A DNA stretch of 43,744 bases from Acinetobacter stercoris. GTDB lineage: Bacteria > Pseudomonadota > Gammaproteobacteria > Pseudomonadales > Moraxellaceae. Below the pieces are notes generated by a model. That model had not been told where the DNA came from and searched no databases. It saw only the letters and a list, made by a program, of their open reading frames with translations. The position numbers and the translations under genes were made by a program. The stretch's first letter is position 1. Each line of letters begins with the position of its first letter. The stretch covers positions 1 to 43,744 of the forward strand of contig NZ_OOGT01000004.1 in the NCBI RefSeq assembly GCF_900323515.1, in the 5' to 3' direction. Below, one piece after another: positions 9,188 to 18,251 of the stretch.

Positions 9188-9204
9188 AATTTGGAGTAGA
9201 TCAA
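9176..9204 (-). promoter_or_regulatory. Candidate nrdA promoter
   Basis: On the minus strand, TTGATC (9204-9199) and TATCTT (9181-9176) are separated by 17 bp and point towards nrdA. The hexamers are moderate matches to sigma-70. The overlap with NrdR box 2 supports the assignment. Confidence 0.45.
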
Positions 9205-9345
9205 GATTGACTTTTTTATAAAAATTTTGCCTAGACATCAAAAAAAATTATAAGTTCGATTCCTGATTTTTTTGATTCTCTTGTATGCCTTGTTCGGCAA
9301 GGGCATAGCATAACAAAGCTTAAAAAAACTGCTTATAGATAACTT

Positions 9346-9354
9346 TGTGGATAA
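9346..9354. promoter_or_regulatory. DnaA box
   Basis: TGTGGATAA is the exact complement of the consensus DnaA box TTATCCACA. It lies about 290 bp upstream of the nrdA start. In E. coli DnaA regulates nrdAB, so this site may have that role; it is a single 9-mer, so chance cannot be excluded. Confidence 0.45.
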
Positions 9355-9545
9355 GTTAAAAATGTGAAATTAATAACACATATTATGATCAATGAAATAA
9401 ATTGTTTAAAATTAATTGAATTGTTTAAAATAACATCTAAAAAATGTAAAACTTAGCATTGGCTTAATAAATTATCAGATAATTCAATAGTTAATAAAAA
9501 TATAACAAAACTACACTCTCGTGTATCAGTTTGGTGAAAAAGATC

Positions 9546-9573
9546 TTGTTTACAATGTAAACGTGTGTATATT
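9546..9573 (+). promoter_or_regulatory. Candidate bfmR promoter with palindromic operator
   Basis: TTGTTT (9546-9551) and TATATT (9568-9573) are 16 bp apart and would give a leader of about 65 nt. A perfect 15-bp palindrome, GTTTACA-A-TGTAAAC (9548-9562), covers the -35 and spacer. BfmR is reported to control its own expression, so this is a reasonable autoregulatory site, though not proven by sequence. Confidence 0.45.
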
Positions 9574-9642
9574 GCAATGCATAGCGCGGTGTATCTGTCA
9601 GATTTTAAAGGCAGACTGCAAATCAAATACAGGGGCATATAT

Positions 9643-10359
9643 ATGAGCCAAGAAGAAAAGTTACCAAAAATTTTAATTGTTGAAGATGACGAACGTCTCG
9701 CTCGTTTAACACAAGAATATTTGATCCGTAATGGTTTGGAAGTTGGTGTGGAACCAGACGGAAATCGTGCGATTCGCCGTATTATCAGTGAGCAACCTGA
9801 TTTGGTTGTATTGGATGTTATGCTTCCTGGTGCAGATGGCTTAACAGTTTGTCGTGAAGTTCGTCCACATTACCATCAACCTATCCTGATGTTGACTGCA
9901 CGTACTGAAGACATGGATCAGGTTCTTGGTCTGGAAATGGGTGCCGACGATTATGTTGCCAAACCGGTACAGCCACGTGTATTACTCGCTCGTATCCGTG
10001 CTTTGCTTCGCCGAACAGACAAAACCACTGATGATGAAGTGGCTCAGCGCATCGAGTTTGATGATCTGGTAATTGATAACGGCGGTCGTTCCGTTACTTT
10101 AAATGGTGAATTGGTTGATTTTACAAGTGCCGAGTATGATTTACTTTGGTTACTTGCTTCAAATGCAGGACGCATCCTTTCTCGTGAAGATATTTTTGAG
10201 CGTTTGCGTGGTATTGAATACGATGGTCAAGATCGTTCGATTGACGTTCGTATTTCGCGCATTCGACCAAAAATTGGTGATGACCCGGAAAATCCGAAAC
10301 GTATTAAAACAGTACGTAGTAAAGGGTATTTGTTTGTTAAAGAAACCAACGGCTTATAA
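9643..10359 (+). CDS. bfmR: BfmR, OmpR-family response regulator
   Basis: Response regulator (238 aa) of the BfmRS system, which in Acinetobacter baumannii controls biofilm and pilus formation, capsule and envelope stress responses. The receiver domain (residues 9-120) has the acidic pair in LIVEDDERL, phospho-acceptor Asp58 (VVLDVMLPGADG) and the Lys in DDYVAKP. The OmpR/PhoB winged helix follows (about 135-235), with SAEYDLLWLLASNAGRILSR and RSIDVRISRIRPKIGDDP. The ATG at 9643 (MSQEEKL) gives the known protein length; the longer upstream frame lacks support. The gene for its sensor BfmS starts 44 bp downstream. Confidence 0.95.
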   Translation: MSQEEKLPKILIVEDDERLARLTQEYLIRNGLEVGVEPDGNRAIRRIISEQPDLVVLDVMLPGADGLTVCREVRPHYHQPILMLTARTEDMDQVLGLEMGADDYVAKPVQPRVLLARIRALLRRTDKTTDDEVAQRIEFDDLVIDNGGRSVTLNGELVDFTSAEYDLLWLLASNAGRILSREDIFERLRGIEYDGQDRSIDVRISRIRPKIGDDPENPKRIKTVRSKGYLFVKETNGL

Positions 10360-10403
10360 TTTAAGCCATTGGTTTACATCACATCCTTTTAAGGAATTGT
10401 TCG

Positions 10404-12065
10404 GTGTTTAAACACAGTATCTTCCTGCGTATCTATGCAGGGCTTGTGATTCTTGTCGTATTGGTTGCCATGTTTGGTTATTTGCTAGTGCAGATAATCA
10501 ACTATCAGCGTGCACAGGAATATCGTGAATCACTCACAGATGGTATTTCCTATGTCATGAGTGAGAGTGTTGCACGACAAAAAACACTGCAACAAAAAAT
10601 GGATTGGATTTCTGATGCTTCCGACTTGCTGGAGCTTCCAATTTATTATATTGATTCCAATAAGGTTGAGTTATCTCGCACTGAAGAGCGTCGTATAAAT
10701 GATCAGAAAGCCATAGTTCGCTATGATGCTGAACAGGGCGTGGCATATATGATTTTGGGGATCAAAAATGATCCTAAACACTACCTATATGTCAAAGTCG
10801 ATTCAAAAGACTCAAAATTTGGGCAAAGGCAAATGAAAGCCTTGCCTATCTTTGTTTTGGATTATCTGGTGTATTACCCTGGACAGGAAGAAGAATATCT
10901 AGAAAAAATTCAGGAGCATTTTTCCTATCCGATAAGCATCGAAAACGTTTCAGATATTAATTTAGACTCAGAACAAATAGGTCAGTTACGCTCAGATCAA
11001 AGCGTCATTCTGTATCGTGATAGTGCATCCATGCATGGTACAACCATTTCTGTTGTATCCTCGATGAGTATACCAGGCAAGGTTTTGGTGCTTGGTCCGG
11101 TACCTATGTTTAACTGGATGCCTTTCAAGCTTGCAGCAGGCATCACATTGCTCAGTATGTTTTTACTTTGTTTGGGTGTGTATGGCCTGATTGTGCCGAT
11201 GCAACGTAAAATCCGTCAGGTCAACCATGCTTTAAACAGAATGAAAACAGGTGATTTGTCATTGCGTTTACACGTGGATGGTAATGATGAAATGGCGACG
11301 CTGGCATCAAGCTATAACAATATGTCTGATCATATTCAACGTTTGATTGAAGCTCAACGCGAGTTAATGCGTGCTGTATCACATGAGCTTCGTACACCCG
11401 TTGCACGCATTCGTTTTGGTATGGAGATGTTGGCGGATGAAGACGAGTATGAATACCGTTTACAGCAAGTCGAGATGATCGATAAGGATATTGAAGCACT
11501 CAATACCTTGATTGATGAGATTATGACCTACGCGAAGCTAGAGCAGGGGACACCTTCTCTGGATTTTGAAGAAATTGTATTGGTTGATGTATTAAGTCAG
11601 GTTGCTAATGAAACTGAAGCGCTAAAAACTCAGAAAAATATTCAACTTGTTCCTTTGGCTGCTAACGTTATTGTTGATGCAGAAAGACGTTATCTACATC
11701 GTGTTGTACAAAATCTGGTTGGAAATGCTATTCGGTATTGTGAGGACAAAGTTCGCATCAGTGGTGGTATTCATGCTGAAACTGGAATGGCTTATGTCTG
11801 TGTCGAAGATGATGGCCCTGGAATTCCAGAAGAAGACCGTACTCGTATTTTTGAAGCATTTGCCCGTCTGGATGATAGCCGTACTCGGGCATCAGGAGGA
11901 TATGGTCTGGGATTGTCTATTGTCAGTCGTATCGCTTATTGGTTTGGTGGACAAATTTCTGTTGATGCGAGTCCTGAATTAGGTGGTGCGCGTTTTACCA
12001 TGATCTGGCCATCTAAACGGTTTAAAGCAAAGAAGAAGAGTAGCAAGCTCAGGGAAAATATCTAG
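10404..12065 (+). CDS. bfmS: BfmS, sensor histidine kinase
   Basis: Inner-membrane sensor kinase and phosphatase partner of BfmR (553 aa). The order is TM1 (about 9-31), a periplasmic sensor domain of roughly 200 residues, TM2 (about 235-257), HAMP, HisKA with phospho-acceptor His327 in AVSHELRTPVARIRFGME, then HATPase_c with N box (NLVGNAIRYC), G1 (EDDGPGIP), F box (FEAFARLD) and G2 (GGYGLGLSIV). The start is GTG at 10404 with AAGGA upstream. A hairpin terminator follows 30 bp after the stop. The kinase motifs are all intact. Confidence 0.95.
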   Translation: MFKHSIFLRIYAGLVILVVLVAMFGYLLVQIINYQRAQEYRESLTDGISYVMSESVARQKTLQQKMDWISDASDLLELPIYYIDSNKVELSRTEERRINDQKAIVRYDAEQGVAYMILGIKNDPKHYLYVKVDSKDSKFGQRQMKALPIFVLDYLVYYPGQEEEYLEKIQEHFSYPISIENVSDINLDSEQIGQLRSDQSVILYRDSASMHGTTISVVSSMSIPGKVLVLGPVPMFNWMPFKLAAGITLLSMFLLCLGVYGLIVPMQRKIRQVNHALNRMKTGDLSLRLHVDGNDEMATLASSYNNMSDHIQRLIEAQRELMRAVSHELRTPVARIRFGMEMLADEDEYEYRLQQVEMIDKDIEALNTLIDEIMTYAKLEQGTPSLDFEEIVLVDVLSQVANETEALKTQKNIQLVPLAANVIVDAERRYLHRVVQNLVGNAIRYCEDKVRISGGIHAETGMAYVCVEDDGPGIPEEDRTRIFEAFARLDDSRTRASGGYGLGLSIVSRIAYWFGGQISVDASPELGGARFTMIWPSKRFKAKKKSSKLRENI

Positions 12066-12094
12066 CATTTTGTAGCTGTTAAAATACTAGATAT

Positions 12095-12126
12095 AAAAAA
12101 TGCCAGTAGTCAAACTGGCATTTTTT
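12095..12126. terminator. Bidirectional terminator after bfmS
   Basis: A perfect 13-bp stem (AAAAAATGCCAGT with its complement, loop AGTCAA) with T-runs on both strands lies between convergent bfmS and the 118-aa gene. Confidence 0.92.
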
Positions 12127-12138
12127 ATAAAATTTTGT

Positions 12139-12495
12139 TTATTGCTGGATTGTCGCATCTGGTGCAATAAAATTTTTACCATCTTTTAATGCCTGGAGAG
12201 CATCCTGATTAAAATCAATCAGTAGAGAGTTGTTCTCTGCATCAACTTTATAGGCGCTAATGATTTTTTGATCTCCATTAAGTGTATCAACAGCATATTC
12301 ATCGGCAATATTTAAAATCCCTTCCAGGTTGGTGGTGGTTGAAGCCAAATCCTGACGGAATAACTCATAGATATCACGTAAATCAAAAATAGCATTGGTT
12401 GCATCAGGATGTTTTTTTATATATCCCACAATATGGTTTATTAGTAATTGCGCATTCAGGAAGTAGTTTGGTTTGTGTGAATATTCTAAGTTCAT
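12139..12495 (-). CDS. Hypothetical protein, 118 aa
   Basis: Small soluble protein without signal peptide or membrane helix; I recognise no domain. It is acidic and mostly helical in appearance, with a patch KPNYFLNAQLLINHIVGYIK near the start, a central FDLRDIYELFRQDLAS and a C-terminal segment LIDFNQDALQALKDGKNF. The ATG at 12495 follows AGGAG at good spacing, and the gene shares its terminator with bfmS, so it is very probably real. A nearby ATG five bases upstream stops after two codons. It stands alone between bfmS and the nuo promoter region. Confidence 0.8.
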   Translation of the reverse strand: MNLEYSHKPNYFLNAQLLINHIVGYIKKHPDATNAIFDLRDIYELFRQDLASTTTNLEGILNIADEYAVDTLNGDQKIISAYKVDAENNSLLIDFNQDALQALKDGKNFIAPDATIQQ

Positions 12496-13279
12496 ATCAT
12501 GGCTCCTTATTATAGATATAAATCATACAGAGTTTATACAAACTGCTTTGTATAAAGATGATTAAAGCATGTTAATGAATTGAAAAAAATAATATTTTAG
12601 TAAAAATGAAGTCAAGTGTATTGTGACTGAGCTGGATTTATATTTCCTGATAAATTTTAATGTTCCATTGATGGAATTGATAAAAATTCACATGAAAGGC
12701 TTCGGAATATGCTTGTTATATATTAGAAATAAATACCATTTAAAAAGTATGGTTATATGGGGGGCTTGTGATTTTAGTTGATAATTTTTCTCATTTATTG
12801 TTTGGATTATCTTATTAAGAGAATTTTTGTATAAAAAAATCATAATTTCGCTATTTTTGTTATTGAAAACACATTTTAAATGTAACAAATTATAATTTAG
12901 ATGAAATAAAGAGAGAAAATAGGCTATTTGTATAAAAAATGATGCATGTCATCCTCTGTGCATCCATGTAGGGGAAATTGATCTATGAATAAGTTGCTGA
13001 TTTATGTTTGCTAATAGAATGTTGAAAGTTTGTATTTAAAAAAATAATCACAAGAGTGAAAAGGATTAGAGAAAGCGATTACAGGGCTTGCTATACGGTT
13101 AAATTGGCGCGAAATATCAATTTTGCCTAAAAAATCATCCGAAAGACTAAGGCTTATAAGCTAGCAAGAGAAATCATAAATCAGGTACAATTGACAGGAT
13201 TTATTTTGTGTTTGGTGTATTTACAAGGCCAATACATACATTCTTGTTAATAATTAGGCCTGCCAGGAGTTATCCCCGC
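12496..13279. other. Long AT-rich intergenic region before nuoA
   Basis: About 780 bp with no convincing gene; frames here have no ribosome-binding site and the composition of random AT-rich DNA. It contains a 6-bp-arm inverted repeat GATGCA/TGCATC (12941-12964) and presumably the nuo promoter(s). The length is notable for a region that is otherwise tightly packed. Confidence 0.55.
13191..13220 (+). promoter_or_regulatory. Possible nuo promoter
   Basis: TTGACA at 13191-13196 is a perfect -35 hexamer, but the -10 at 17-18 bp (within TTTGGTGTAT) is poor. It is the best-placed candidate, about 60 bp before the nuoA start. Confidence 0.3.
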
Positions 13280-13828
13280 ATGAGTGCCATTACTCCATAC
13301 GATTGGGCAATTATTGCCTTCGTGATCGGCGTTACATTTCTTTGTGTTTTTATGCTCACAGTCCCGTTACTCCTTGGGGGTAAATCATGGGGACGTGCGA
13401 AGCAGGAACAGTTTGAATCAGGTGTGGTGAGTGCTGGTGGAGCACGCATTCGCTTGTCTGCAAAGTTCTACCTTGTTGCAATTTTCTTTGTGGTGTTCGA
13501 TTTAGAAGCACTTTACTTATATGCATGGGCAACCAATGTCCGTGAAGTAGGTTGGGTCGGTTTTGCAGCAGCAGCTATCTTTATTTTGGTTTTACTTATT
13601 GGCTTGGTTTATGAGCTATCTACAGGGTCTTTGAACTGGGCTCCGTCAGATCGTCGTAAAGCAGCTGGTATCAAGGCTAAAGTAGGTTCACCGAATATGG
13701 ACCTTGCAGAGATTACACGCTTTAACTCAATTGAAGAGTTGGTAACAGACCCTACAGGTCAAATCCCGGCTCAATCATCAGGTCGAATGAAATCAGTATC
13801 ATCGACTACGTCATCTGTTAAGGAGTAA
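13280..13828 (+). CDS. nuoA: NADH:quinone oxidoreductase subunit A
   Basis: Membrane-arm subunit of respiratory complex I (182 aa), part of the hinge near the quinone site. It has three hydrophobic helices and the conserved loop EQFESGVVSAGGARIRLSAK with FYLVAIFFVVFDLEALYLY. The ATG at 13280 is preceded by AGGAG ten bases away; the open frame continues upstream to 13208 without a better site. A Ser/Thr-rich C-terminal tail of about 45 residues follows the last helix, longer than in many bacteria. First gene of a 13-gene operon; nuoB starts 6 bp downstream. Confidence 0.95.
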   Translation: MSAITPYDWAIIAFVIGVTFLCVFMLTVPLLLGGKSWGRAKQEQFESGVVSAGGARIRLSAKFYLVAIFFVVFDLEALYLYAWATNVREVGWVGFAAAAIFILVLLIGLVYELSTGSLNWAPSDRRKAAGIKAKVGSPNMDLAEITRFNSIEELVTDPTGQIPAQSSGRMKSVSSTTSSVKE

Positions 13829-13834
13829 CTCGGG

Positions 13835-14512
13835 ATGAAATACACATTGACCCGTGCGAATCCAGAAGCTGACCAATATCCACTTCAAGAGCGTCAAGTT
13901 GTAACGGATCCGCTTGAGGAAGAAGTGAATAAAAATGTATTCATGACCCGTTTAGAGGATGTAATACATACAGCTGTGAACTGGGGCCGTAAAAATTCAG
14001 TATGGCCTTTCAACTTTGGTACATCATGCTGCTACGTTGAATATGCAACCACATTAACAGGTGTGCATGATATGTCGCGTTTTGGTGCCGAGGTTATTCG
14101 TGCTTCACCACGTCAGGCTGACTTGATGATTGTTGCAGGAACATGTTTTGTTAAAATGGCTCCTGTAATTCAGCGTTTGTATGAACAAATGCTGGAGCCA
14201 AAATGGGTAATTTCAATGGGTGCTTGTGCAAACTCTGGTGGTATGTACGATATTTACTCAGTTGTTCAAGGTGTTGACAAAATTATCCCGGTTGACGTGT
14301 ATGTGCCAGGTTGTCCTCCACGTCCAGAAGCATTGATTCAAGCATTAATGCTGTTACAAAACCAAATTCAATTAGAGCGTCGTCCTCTTTCTGCAGTGAT
14401 CGGTGATGATCTTCAGCCAGTATATAAGCCAAAGATGATGCCGGAACGCGATCGTAAGAATGCTGAGCGTATTGCTGTGAAAAATTTACGCTCTATGGAT
14501 GAAATTGAGTAA
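13835..14512 (+). CDS. nuoB: NADH:quinone oxidoreductase subunit B (cluster N2)
   Basis: Peripheral-arm subunit of complex I (225 aa) carrying [4Fe-4S] cluster N2, the last electron donor to quinone. Predicted ligands are the tandem Cys65-Cys66 (GTSCCYVEY), Cys131 ([12 protein letters not shown]) and Cys160 ([10 protein letters not shown]). It overlaps no neighbour; the stop is followed by an 87-bp gap before nuoCD, the largest inside the operon. Confidence 0.97.
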   Translation: MKYTLTRANPEADQYPLQERQVVTDPLEEEVNKNVFMTRLEDVIHTAVNWGRKNSVWPFNFGTSCCYVEYATTLTGVHDMSRFGAEVIRASPRQADLMIVAGTCFVKMAPVIQRLYEQMLEPKWVISMGACANSGGMYDIYSVVQGVDKIIPVDVYVPGCPPRPEALIQALMLLQNQIQLERRPLSAVIGDDLQPVYKPKMMPERDRKNAERIAVKNLRSMDEIE

Positions 14513-14599
14513 TTTTTCAAGATGAAGTTTAAGGCATATCAGAAGGATATGTTCATCATGAAAATTGATAGAATTTGTATTAAATAGGAAGCCAAGCCA

Positions 14600-16390
14600 A
14601 TGGCTGAAACTGAAATTGCTATGCCAGAAGAATCAGCTGCAGTTGATTCGCGCCCAGCATTTGCAATTGTAGAAGAACTCAAGACCAAATTTGGTGAGAA
14701 CTTCTACGTGCAACCGACTTGTGAAGATTTTCCAACAGTCTGGGTAGAGCGTGCTCGTGTGCAAGAAGTATTGATGTTCTTGCGTACAGTTGCTCGTCCT
14801 TATGTGATGTTGTTTGACTTGTCTGCAATGGACGAGCGCTTACGCACACACCGCGAAGGATTGCCTGCATCTGATTTTACCGTGTTCTATCACTTACTAT
14901 CGTTAGAACGTAATTCAGATATCCGTATCAAAGTTGCTTTAAGTGAGAGTGATCTCAATATCCCGACAGCAACAAACATTTGGCCAAATGCCAATTGGTA
15001 CGAACGTGAAGCTTACGATATGTTCGGTATTAATTTCGATGGGCATCCAATGCTGCGTCGTATTTTGTTACCGACATATTGGGAAGGTCACCCACTTCGT
15101 AAAGAATATTCTGCACGTGCGACCGAATATACACCGTATATGCAAGATAAAGCCAAGCAGGATTTTGAACAGGAACATCTTCGTTTTGTTCCAGAAGACT
15201 GGGGCTTGAAACGCGGTAACGCTGACGAAGACTTCATGTTCCTGAACCTGGGGCCAAACCATCCATCTGCTCATGGTGCATTCCGTGTGGTTTTACAGTT
15301 GGACGGTGAAGAAGTAAAAGACTGTGTACCTGATATCGGTTATCACCACCGTGGTGTGGAAAAGATGGCTGAACGTCAAACTTGGCATTCATTTATTCCA
15401 TATACAGACCGTGTGGACTATTTGGGTGGTTGTGCGCAAAACATGCCTTATGTAATGGGTGTGGAAAAACTGGCAGGTATCACAGTCCCGGATCGTGCAC
15501 AATGTATTCGTGTCATGATGTCTGAGTTGTTCCGTATCAATAATCACTTGTTGTATATCGGTACTGCGATTCAGGATGCGGGTGGTATGACCCCAGTATT
15601 CTATATGTTTGCTGACCGTCAGAAAATCTATGATGCAATTGAAGCGATCACAGGTTTCCGTATGCACCCAGCATGGTTCCGTATAGGTGGGACAGCACAC
15701 GACCTTCCAAATAACTGGCAAAAACTTATTCGTGAAATTCTCGAATGGATGCCAAAACGTATGAATGAATACTATACAGCTGCGCTTCGCAACTCGGTAT
15801 TTATGGGTCGTACACAAAATGTCGCTCAATATGATGCTAAATCAGCATTGGCATGGGGTGTGACAGGCACTGGTCTTCGTGCGACAGGTATTGACTTTGA
15901 TGTTCGTAAATATCGTCCATATAGTGGTTATGAAAATTACGACTTTGAAGTTCCACTAGAGTACGAAGGGGATGCTTATGCTCGTGTCATGGTTCACTTC
16001 CATGAGATCAACGAGTCATTGAAAATCGTGAAACAGTGTTTGGATAACATGCCATCTGGTCCATATAAAGCAGATCATCCATTGGCAGTTCCACCACCAA
16101 AAGATAAGACTTTACAAGATATTGAAACTTTGATTACGCACTTCTTGAGCGTTTCATGGGGTCCTGTAATGCCAGCAGGTGAATCATCTGTAATGGCAGA
16201 AGTGGTGAAAGGTGCAAGTAACTATTACTTAACTTCGGATAAATCAACGATGAGTTATCGTACCCGTATCCGTACGCCAACTTTCACACATTTACAGCAA
16301 ATTCCTTCCGTGATTAACGGCAGTCTTGTATCTGACTTGATCATTTATTTAGCGACGATTGATGTCGTTATGGCTGACGTGGATCGCTAG
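14600..16390 (+). CDS. nuoC: NADH:quinone oxidoreductase fused subunit C/D
   Basis: Fused 30-kDa and 49-kDa-type subunits (596 aa) of complex I, often named nuoCD. The C part (about 1-190) includes [18 protein letters not shown] and a RRILLP-type motif. The D part (about 205-596) starts with [22 protein letters not shown], whose His lies near the quinone head, and continues with [10 protein letters not shown] and [11 protein letters not shown]. The fusion is the same as in E. coli and other gammaproteobacteria. AGGAAG precedes the ATG. It ends 12 bp before nuoE. Confidence 0.97.
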   Translation: MAETEIAMPEESAAVDSRPAFAIVEELKTKFGENFYVQPTCEDFPTVWVERARVQEVLMFLRTVARPYVMLFDLSAMDERLRTHREGLPASDFTVFYHLLSLERNSDIRIKVALSESDLNIPTATNIWPNANWYEREAYDMFGINFDGHPMLRRILLPTYWEGHPLRKEYSARATEYTPYMQDKAKQDFEQEHLRFVPEDWGLKRGNADEDFMFLNLGPNHPSAHGAFRVVLQLDGEEVKDCVPDIGYHHRGVEKMAERQTWHSFIPYTDRVDYLGGCAQNMPYVMGVEKLAGITVPDRAQCIRVMMSELFRINNHLLYIGTAIQDAGGMTPVFYMFADRQKIYDAIEAITGFRMHPAWFRIGGTAHDLPNNWQKLIREILEWMPKRMNEYYTAALRNSVFMGRTQNVAQYDAKSALAWGVTGTGLRATGIDFDVRKYRPYSGYENYDFEVPLEYEGDAYARVMVHFHEINESLKIVKQCLDNMPSGPYKADHPLAVPPPKDKTLQDIETLITHFLSVSWGPVMPAGESSVMAEVVKGASNYYLTSDKSTMSYRTRIRTPTFTHLQQIPSVINGSLVSDLIIYLATIDVVMADVDR

Positions 16391-16402
16391 GGGAAACGCA
16401 TT

Positions 16403-16912
16403 ATGATGATTTTGACTGATAAAAAGCCACGCGTGAATGTTGAAGGAATTTTGACTCATGACGAAATTCATGAAATTCAGCATCACATTGGTCACTATCC
16501 GTACCCACGTGCAGCGTCGTTAGATGCTTTAAAGTGTGTACAACGCCGTAATGGCTGGGTAGATGATGCGCAGCTAAACGCGATTGCTCAATTGCTTTCA
16601 ATTAGTGTTGCTGATTTGGAAGGTGTTGCAACTTTCTATAATCGTATTTATCGCCAGCCTGTAGGTCGTCATGTAATTTTATTATGTGACTCGATTGCTT
16701 GCTTTTTAATGGGTGCTGAGACTTTAGCCGAAGCTTTCCAGCGCGAATTGGGTATCCAGTTTGGTCAGACGACTGCAGATGGTCGTTTTACACTATTGCC
16801 AATTTGCTGTCTCGGAAACTGTGACAAAGGTCCAACCCTGATGATTGATGAAGATACTCACGGTTTGGTTGAAGTGACATCAATTCAACAGTTATTGGAG
16901 AAGTATGTATGA
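16403..16912 (+). CDS. nuoE: NADH:quinone oxidoreductase subunit E (cluster N1a)
   Basis: Thioredoxin-fold subunit of the NADH-oxidising module (169 aa) binding [2Fe-2S] cluster N1a. Predicted ligands are Cys95 and Cys100 ([11 protein letters not shown]) and Cys136 and Cys140 ([10 protein letters not shown]). Two adjacent ATG codons offer a start at 16403 or 16406. The stop overlaps the nuoF start in ATGA, indicating translational coupling. Confidence 0.96.
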   Translation: MMILTDKKPRVNVEGILTHDEIHEIQHHIGHYPYPRAASLDALKCVQRRNGWVDDAQLNAIAQLLSISVADLEGVATFYNRIYRQPVGRHVILLCDSIACFLMGAETLAEAFQRELGIQFGQTTADGRFTLLPICCLGNCDKGPTLMIDEDTHGLVEVTSIQQLLEKYV

Positions 16913-18240
16913 ATACTGAACCAAAACCAATTTATGGCGACGGAAATCCAGAAACTCATCCATTAACATGGCGTTTGAGCAAACAAGAACACGTTCGTAA
17001 TGCCGATGATTATGAAGCGCTCGAAGGTTATGCCGGTTTTAAAAAAGCTGTTTCCATGCAGCCTGCCGAAGTACTCGAAGTTGTAAAAGCTGCAACAGTA
17101 AAAGGTCGTGGTGGTGCAGGTTTCCCTGCTGGTATCAAATGGTCGCTTATGGCACCAAACGATGGTGGTCCACGTTATCTCATTTGTAATGCCGATGAAA
17201 TGGAACCTGGAACGTTTAAAGACCGTCTTTTGATGGAAAAACTTCCACACCAGCTCATTGAGGGGATGTTGATTGCAGGTTATACCCTTGAAGCAACTCA
17301 AGGTTATATCTTTATTCGTGGTGAATACATCGAAGCGGCAAAATACTTAAATGAAGCTTTAGAGCAGATTCGTGCTAAAGGTTATTTAGGTGAAAACATT
17401 TTAGGTACAGGCTGGAACTTCGAGTTACACGTGCATACCGGAGCAGGTCGTTATATCTGTGGTGAAGAAACCGCATTGATTAACTCGCTTGAAGGTCGCC
17501 GTGCAAACCCACGTACCAAGCCACCATTTCCTCAAGTTGCTGGGGCATGGGGTCGACCTACGATTGTAAATAACGTAGAGACTTATAATAACTTGCCAGC
17601 GATTATGCTTCGTGGGCCTGAATGGTACATCGGCTTATCTGAAGGTAAATCAAAAGATCCAGGCACTAAAATTTATGGTGCGTCAGGTAAAGTCAAATTT
17701 CCTGGTCTTTGGGAGTTACCATTTGGTACTACAGCACGTGAAGTGATTGAAGAGCACGCGGGTGGTATGCGTGATGGTCTTAAATTAAAAGCTTGGTTAC
17801 CAGGTGGAGCATCTACCGATTTCCTTGCAGCTGAACACATTGATCTTCCAATGGACTCAGAAAGCATTATGAAAGCAGGTTCCCGTTTAGGTACTTGTTT
17901 GCTCATGGTATTTGATGAAACCCAATGTATGGTGTCGGCAACCCGTAACTTAGAAGAATTCTTTGCACGTGAATCTTGCGGCTTTTGTACACCATGCCGT
18001 GATGGTTTGCCATGGGCTGTAAAAGCGCTAAAAGCACTTGAATCTGGCGAAGGTAAGAAAGAGGATATCGATCATTTACAAGAGTTAACTCGTAAATTAT
18101 GGATCGGTAAAACTTTCTGCGCTCATGCTCCAGGTGCAATGGAGCCGCTTATGGGTGCACTCAAACATTTCCGTAGCGAGTTTGAAGCTAAAGTGGCTAG
18201 TCAGCCAGCAGCTCAAGCCAGCAACGTAGAACAAGCTTAA
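16909..18240 (+). CDS. nuoF: NADH:quinone oxidoreductase subunit F (NADH/FMN, N3)
   Basis: Catalytic subunit of complex I (443 aa) that binds NADH, FMN and [4Fe-4S] cluster N3. Seen in order: glycine-rich NADH motif [16 protein letters not shown] segment [19 protein letters not shown], and the N3 ligands [12 protein letters not shown], with a fourth Cys in [10 protein letters not shown]. It starts inside the nuoE stop (4-bp overlap) and ends 11 bp before nuoG. The length is normal for the family. Confidence 0.97.
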   Translation: MNTEPKPIYGDGNPETHPLTWRLSKQEHVRNADDYEALEGYAGFKKAVSMQPAEVLEVVKAATVKGRGGAGFPAGIKWSLMAPNDGGPRYLICNADEMEPGTFKDRLLMEKLPHQLIEGMLIAGYTLEATQGYIFIRGEYIEAAKYLNEALEQIRAKGYLGENILGTGWNFELHVHTGAGRYICGEETALINSLEGRRANPRTKPPFPQVAGAWGRPTIVNNVETYNNLPAIMLRGPEWYIGLSEGKSKDPGTKIYGASGKVKFPGLWELPFGTTAREVIEEHAGGMRDGLKLKAWLPGGASTDFLAAEHIDLPMDSESIMKAGSRLGTCLLMVFDETQCMVSATRNLEEFFARESCGFCTPCRDGLPWAVKALKALESGEGKKEDIDHLQELTRKLWIGKTFCAHAPGAMEPLMGALKHFRSEFEAKVASQPAAQASNVEQA

Positions 18241-18251
18241 GGAATTCGACT

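Larger units (their letters stand above)
9056..9642. other. Divergent nrdA/bfmR intergenic region
   Basis: This AT-rich gap of nearly 600 bp holds the nrdA promoter with NrdR boxes, one DnaA box, a bulged hairpin at 9285-9306 (ATGCCTTG, loop TTCGG, CAAGGGCAT) and the bfmR promoter with its palindrome. The long AT-rich stretch 9355-9540 contains nothing I can name. Confidence 0.6.

Noticed and set aside
9253-9262. GTTCGATTCC, resembling the T-arm of a tRNA
   Set aside because: No acceptor stem, anticodon arm or CCA end can be built around it; a chance match or at most a tiny remnant.
9285-9306. Bulged hairpin ATGCCTTG/CAAGGGCAT as a small RNA terminator
   Set aside because: No T-run follows on either strand and no promoter for a small RNA is evident.
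12778-12800. GATAAT...TCTCATTTA, similar to a Fur box
   Set aside because: About 12 of 19 matches in a very AT-rich stretch, with no iron-related gene beside it.
12688-12888. 66-codon open frame on the minus strand before nuo
   Set aside because: No ribosome-binding site, AT-driven composition (many Asn, Lys, Ile) and no recognisable feature.
13208-13279. Upstream extension of nuoA to 13208
   Set aside because: AGGAG lies just before the ATG at 13280, and the extension does not resemble the NuoA N-terminus.
15389-15829. 146-codon frame antisense to nuoCD
   Set aside because: A shadow of a highly conserved gene, rich in His, Cys and Thr as expected from the opposite strand, and without a ribosome-binding site.
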